64,000 nt of DNA from JBDHWG01 sp046328525 (GTDB lineage: Bacteria; Chloroflexota; Anaerolineae; Epilineales; JAHCIE01): positions 434,001 to 498,000 of the forward strand of contig JAXLWK010000004.1 in assembly GCA_046328525.1 (NCBI GenBank). The letters are read 5' to 3'. Positions 62,854 through 64,000 of this stretch are shown piece by piece (the stretch's first letter is position 1; every line of letters begins with the position of its first letter). Below the pieces are notes generated by a model, which saw only the letters and a list, made by a program, of their open reading frames with translations, did not search any database and was not told the DNA's origin. The translations under genes and the position numbers were made by a program.

Positions 62854-64000
62854 CTACAGCCCACCCTTGAACGCTTTGTCGAGGACGGCGGGGAGGAGGG
62901 CGTCTAGCTCGGCCTGCGTCTCCGCCTGGAGGCGCTTGACGGCGTCTACCCTGGCTTGCAGGTCGTCCAGGTATGCGACGATGCGCCGCTGCTCGGGGAG
63001 GGGGGGAAAGGGAATAGGAAAACTTGCCATGTGGCCCTGATTGATCTTCCAAATGCCCGATGTTGTCTTCGCAGTCGCCACTATCAATTTACGCATCTCG
63101 GCGCTATTCCACCACGCTACAAAGAATGAGGGCAGTATTCTCGTGGTATCTAGCGGCACGCGAATGAAAAGGTCTGGGAAGATTACACCCTTAGCTTCCT
63201 GCTCAACCGCCCCTGCCCGGCCAACAAGCTCATGACTTCCATTGCCGCGCACCACGAAGACATCCCTTTGAGCAACCAGAAAGGGTTCGGCGTCGCTGGC
63301 GGAAATCATAATTGGCTTGGTATCGCGAAGATCAATTCGCCCGTTTCGCATTGAGGAAATACGCAAGCATCGAAAATCGGACTCTTGCTCGACTGCGCGC
63401 AGCGACCGCCCATTTCTTAGGTTGGCCCGTCCCACTAGGTCATCAAGGCTGACTCTGTTCCACGACTGTTCGTTAAACAGATGATGACTTGAAGCAGCTA
63501 GGAGCGCCTCCACCTCCGCCGCCGCCTGTCGCCGCAAGCCCCGCGCCTCCTCGATCCTGGCGGCGAGGGCGTCTATGCGGGCGACGATGCGCTGCTGCTC
63601 GGCGAGGGGCGGGAGGGGGATATATATCTCTGGAATGCGTTTCAGGCTGAGAACACGGTTGCGACCCGCCGACCCAGGCGAGATTCGAATCAGTTGGTCG
63701 CGCCCCTCTCGCGTTCGGAAGTAATTGACCAAGTAACGAGGATCACAGCGCGTTTCATCAACGCGGTACGTCGGGAATCGCACTGAAGAGTACATCCCGT
63801 CCTCACTTTCAGAGGCCAATCCTACTGCCCCTTCCCAAGCGAAGGTAATCTGGAAAATGAAATCGCCTTTCTTGATGAGGTATAGGTCCTTGTCACCAAC
63901 TTGGAGACCGCTGCGAGGTTCCTTGTGGAAAATTCCCCGTCCGAAGGAATAGACACCTATCTCGGCATACTGTTTGTCAGCCGCCACTTCAATCGGGCGG
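62854..64000 (-). CDS. hsdS: Type I restriction-modification specificity subunit HsdS, partial
   Basis: The window shows 381 in-frame residues; the frame runs off the right edge, so the N terminus is outside. It has the HsdS layout. Target-recognition domain 1 ends at the edge (IGVYSFGRGIFHKEPRSG, YSSVRFPTYRV). The first conserved helical spacer is PLPPLAEQQRIVARIDALAARIEEA. Target-recognition domain 2 (about 160-330) and the second spacer PFPPLPEQRRIVAYLDDLQAR follow. The two spacers pack together and set the gap between the two half-sites of a bipartite DNA target. The C terminus is complete. HsdM and HsdR should lie beyond the edge. Confidence 0.92.
   Translation of the reverse strand, partial: RPIEVAADKQYAEIGVYSFGRGIFHKEPRSGLQVGDKDLYLIKKGDFIFQITFAWEGAVGLASESEDGMYSSVRFPTYRVDETRCDPRYLVNYFRTREGRDQLIRISPGSAGRNRVLSLKRIPEIYIPLPPLAEQQRIVARIDALAARIEEARGLRRQAAAEVEALLAASSHHLFNEQSWNRVSLDDLVGRANLRNGRSLRAVEQESDFRCLRISSMRNGRIDLRDTKPIMISASDAEPFLVAQRDVFVVRGNGSHELVGRAGAVEQEAKGVIFPDLFIRVPLDTTRILPSFFVAWWNSAEMRKLIVATAKTTSGIWKINQGHMASFPIPFPPLPEQRRIVAYLDDLQARVDAVKRLQAETQAELDALLPAVLDKAFKGGL

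Overview
The window is about 64 kb of very GC-rich chromosomal DNA. It carries primary-metabolism genes, a heat-shock locus, scattered phage structural genes and a dense population of short palindromic repeats. The HspR-controlled DnaK/GrpE/DnaJ cluster without CIRCE elements, the LipB-LipA fusion, the large CSLREA/beta-helix secreted protein, the effector-associated-domain protein and the repeat families all suggest a member of the Chloroflexota. That assignment is inference. No rRNA or tRNA gene was recognised that would fix it.

Region 1 (1-7000) is a same-strand lipoyl/redox cluster. It holds the end of a 2-oxoacid dehydrogenase E2, a Lin0512-family protein, dihydrolipoamide dehydrogenase, a LipB-LipA fusion, a GlcD-like flavoprotein, a GlcF-like Fe-S/CCG protein and a stand-alone GcvH-like lipoyl carrier. 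A hairpin terminator closes it. Region 2 (7400-8900) is a lone phage terminase large subunit. Region 3 (8930-23340) is housekeeping: the primary sigma factor, dnaK-grpE-dnaJ-hspR, a BON protein, clpB, a histidine phosphatase, and a 5-oxoprolinase-type operon in which PxpC is fused to a biotin carrier domain and followed by a biotin carboxylase.

Region 4 (23769-36375) carries the other phage-type genes: an HTH protein, a small membrane/coiled-coil protein, portal, a fused protease-capsid, a head-tail connector, a neck/tail protein and a large tail-like protein. It is split by a 3.6 kb segment flanked by near-identical 122 bp copies of the capsid 3' end. That segment carries an effector-associated-domain protein, a NIPSNAP-like protein, a secreted-protein remnant and an HNH nuclease with a small partner gene. 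GC palindromes lie in frame inside the portal and capsid genes. No integrase, lysis cassette, tape measure or replication gene is visible, so this looks like an old resident or domesticated particle locus rather than an intact prophage.

Region 5 (36617-64000) contains a 1579-residue secreted beta-helix protein, GNAT/thioesterase/K+ channel genes, two aldo-keto reductases, ribosomal protein S20, a second HNH/partner pair, an APH-like kinase and a GH127 arabinofuranosidase. It continues with an MFS/HpaD-like dioxygenase/flavin reductase group, LarC, a cyclase-like barrel protein, a Rieske oxygenase, a carotenoid-desaturase-like flavoprotein, two tandem DinB-like proteins, and an HsdS subunit cut by the window edge.

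At least seven repeat families fill most intergenic gaps. They are described individually because copies inside genes and copies with compensating stem changes are among the most unusual things here.
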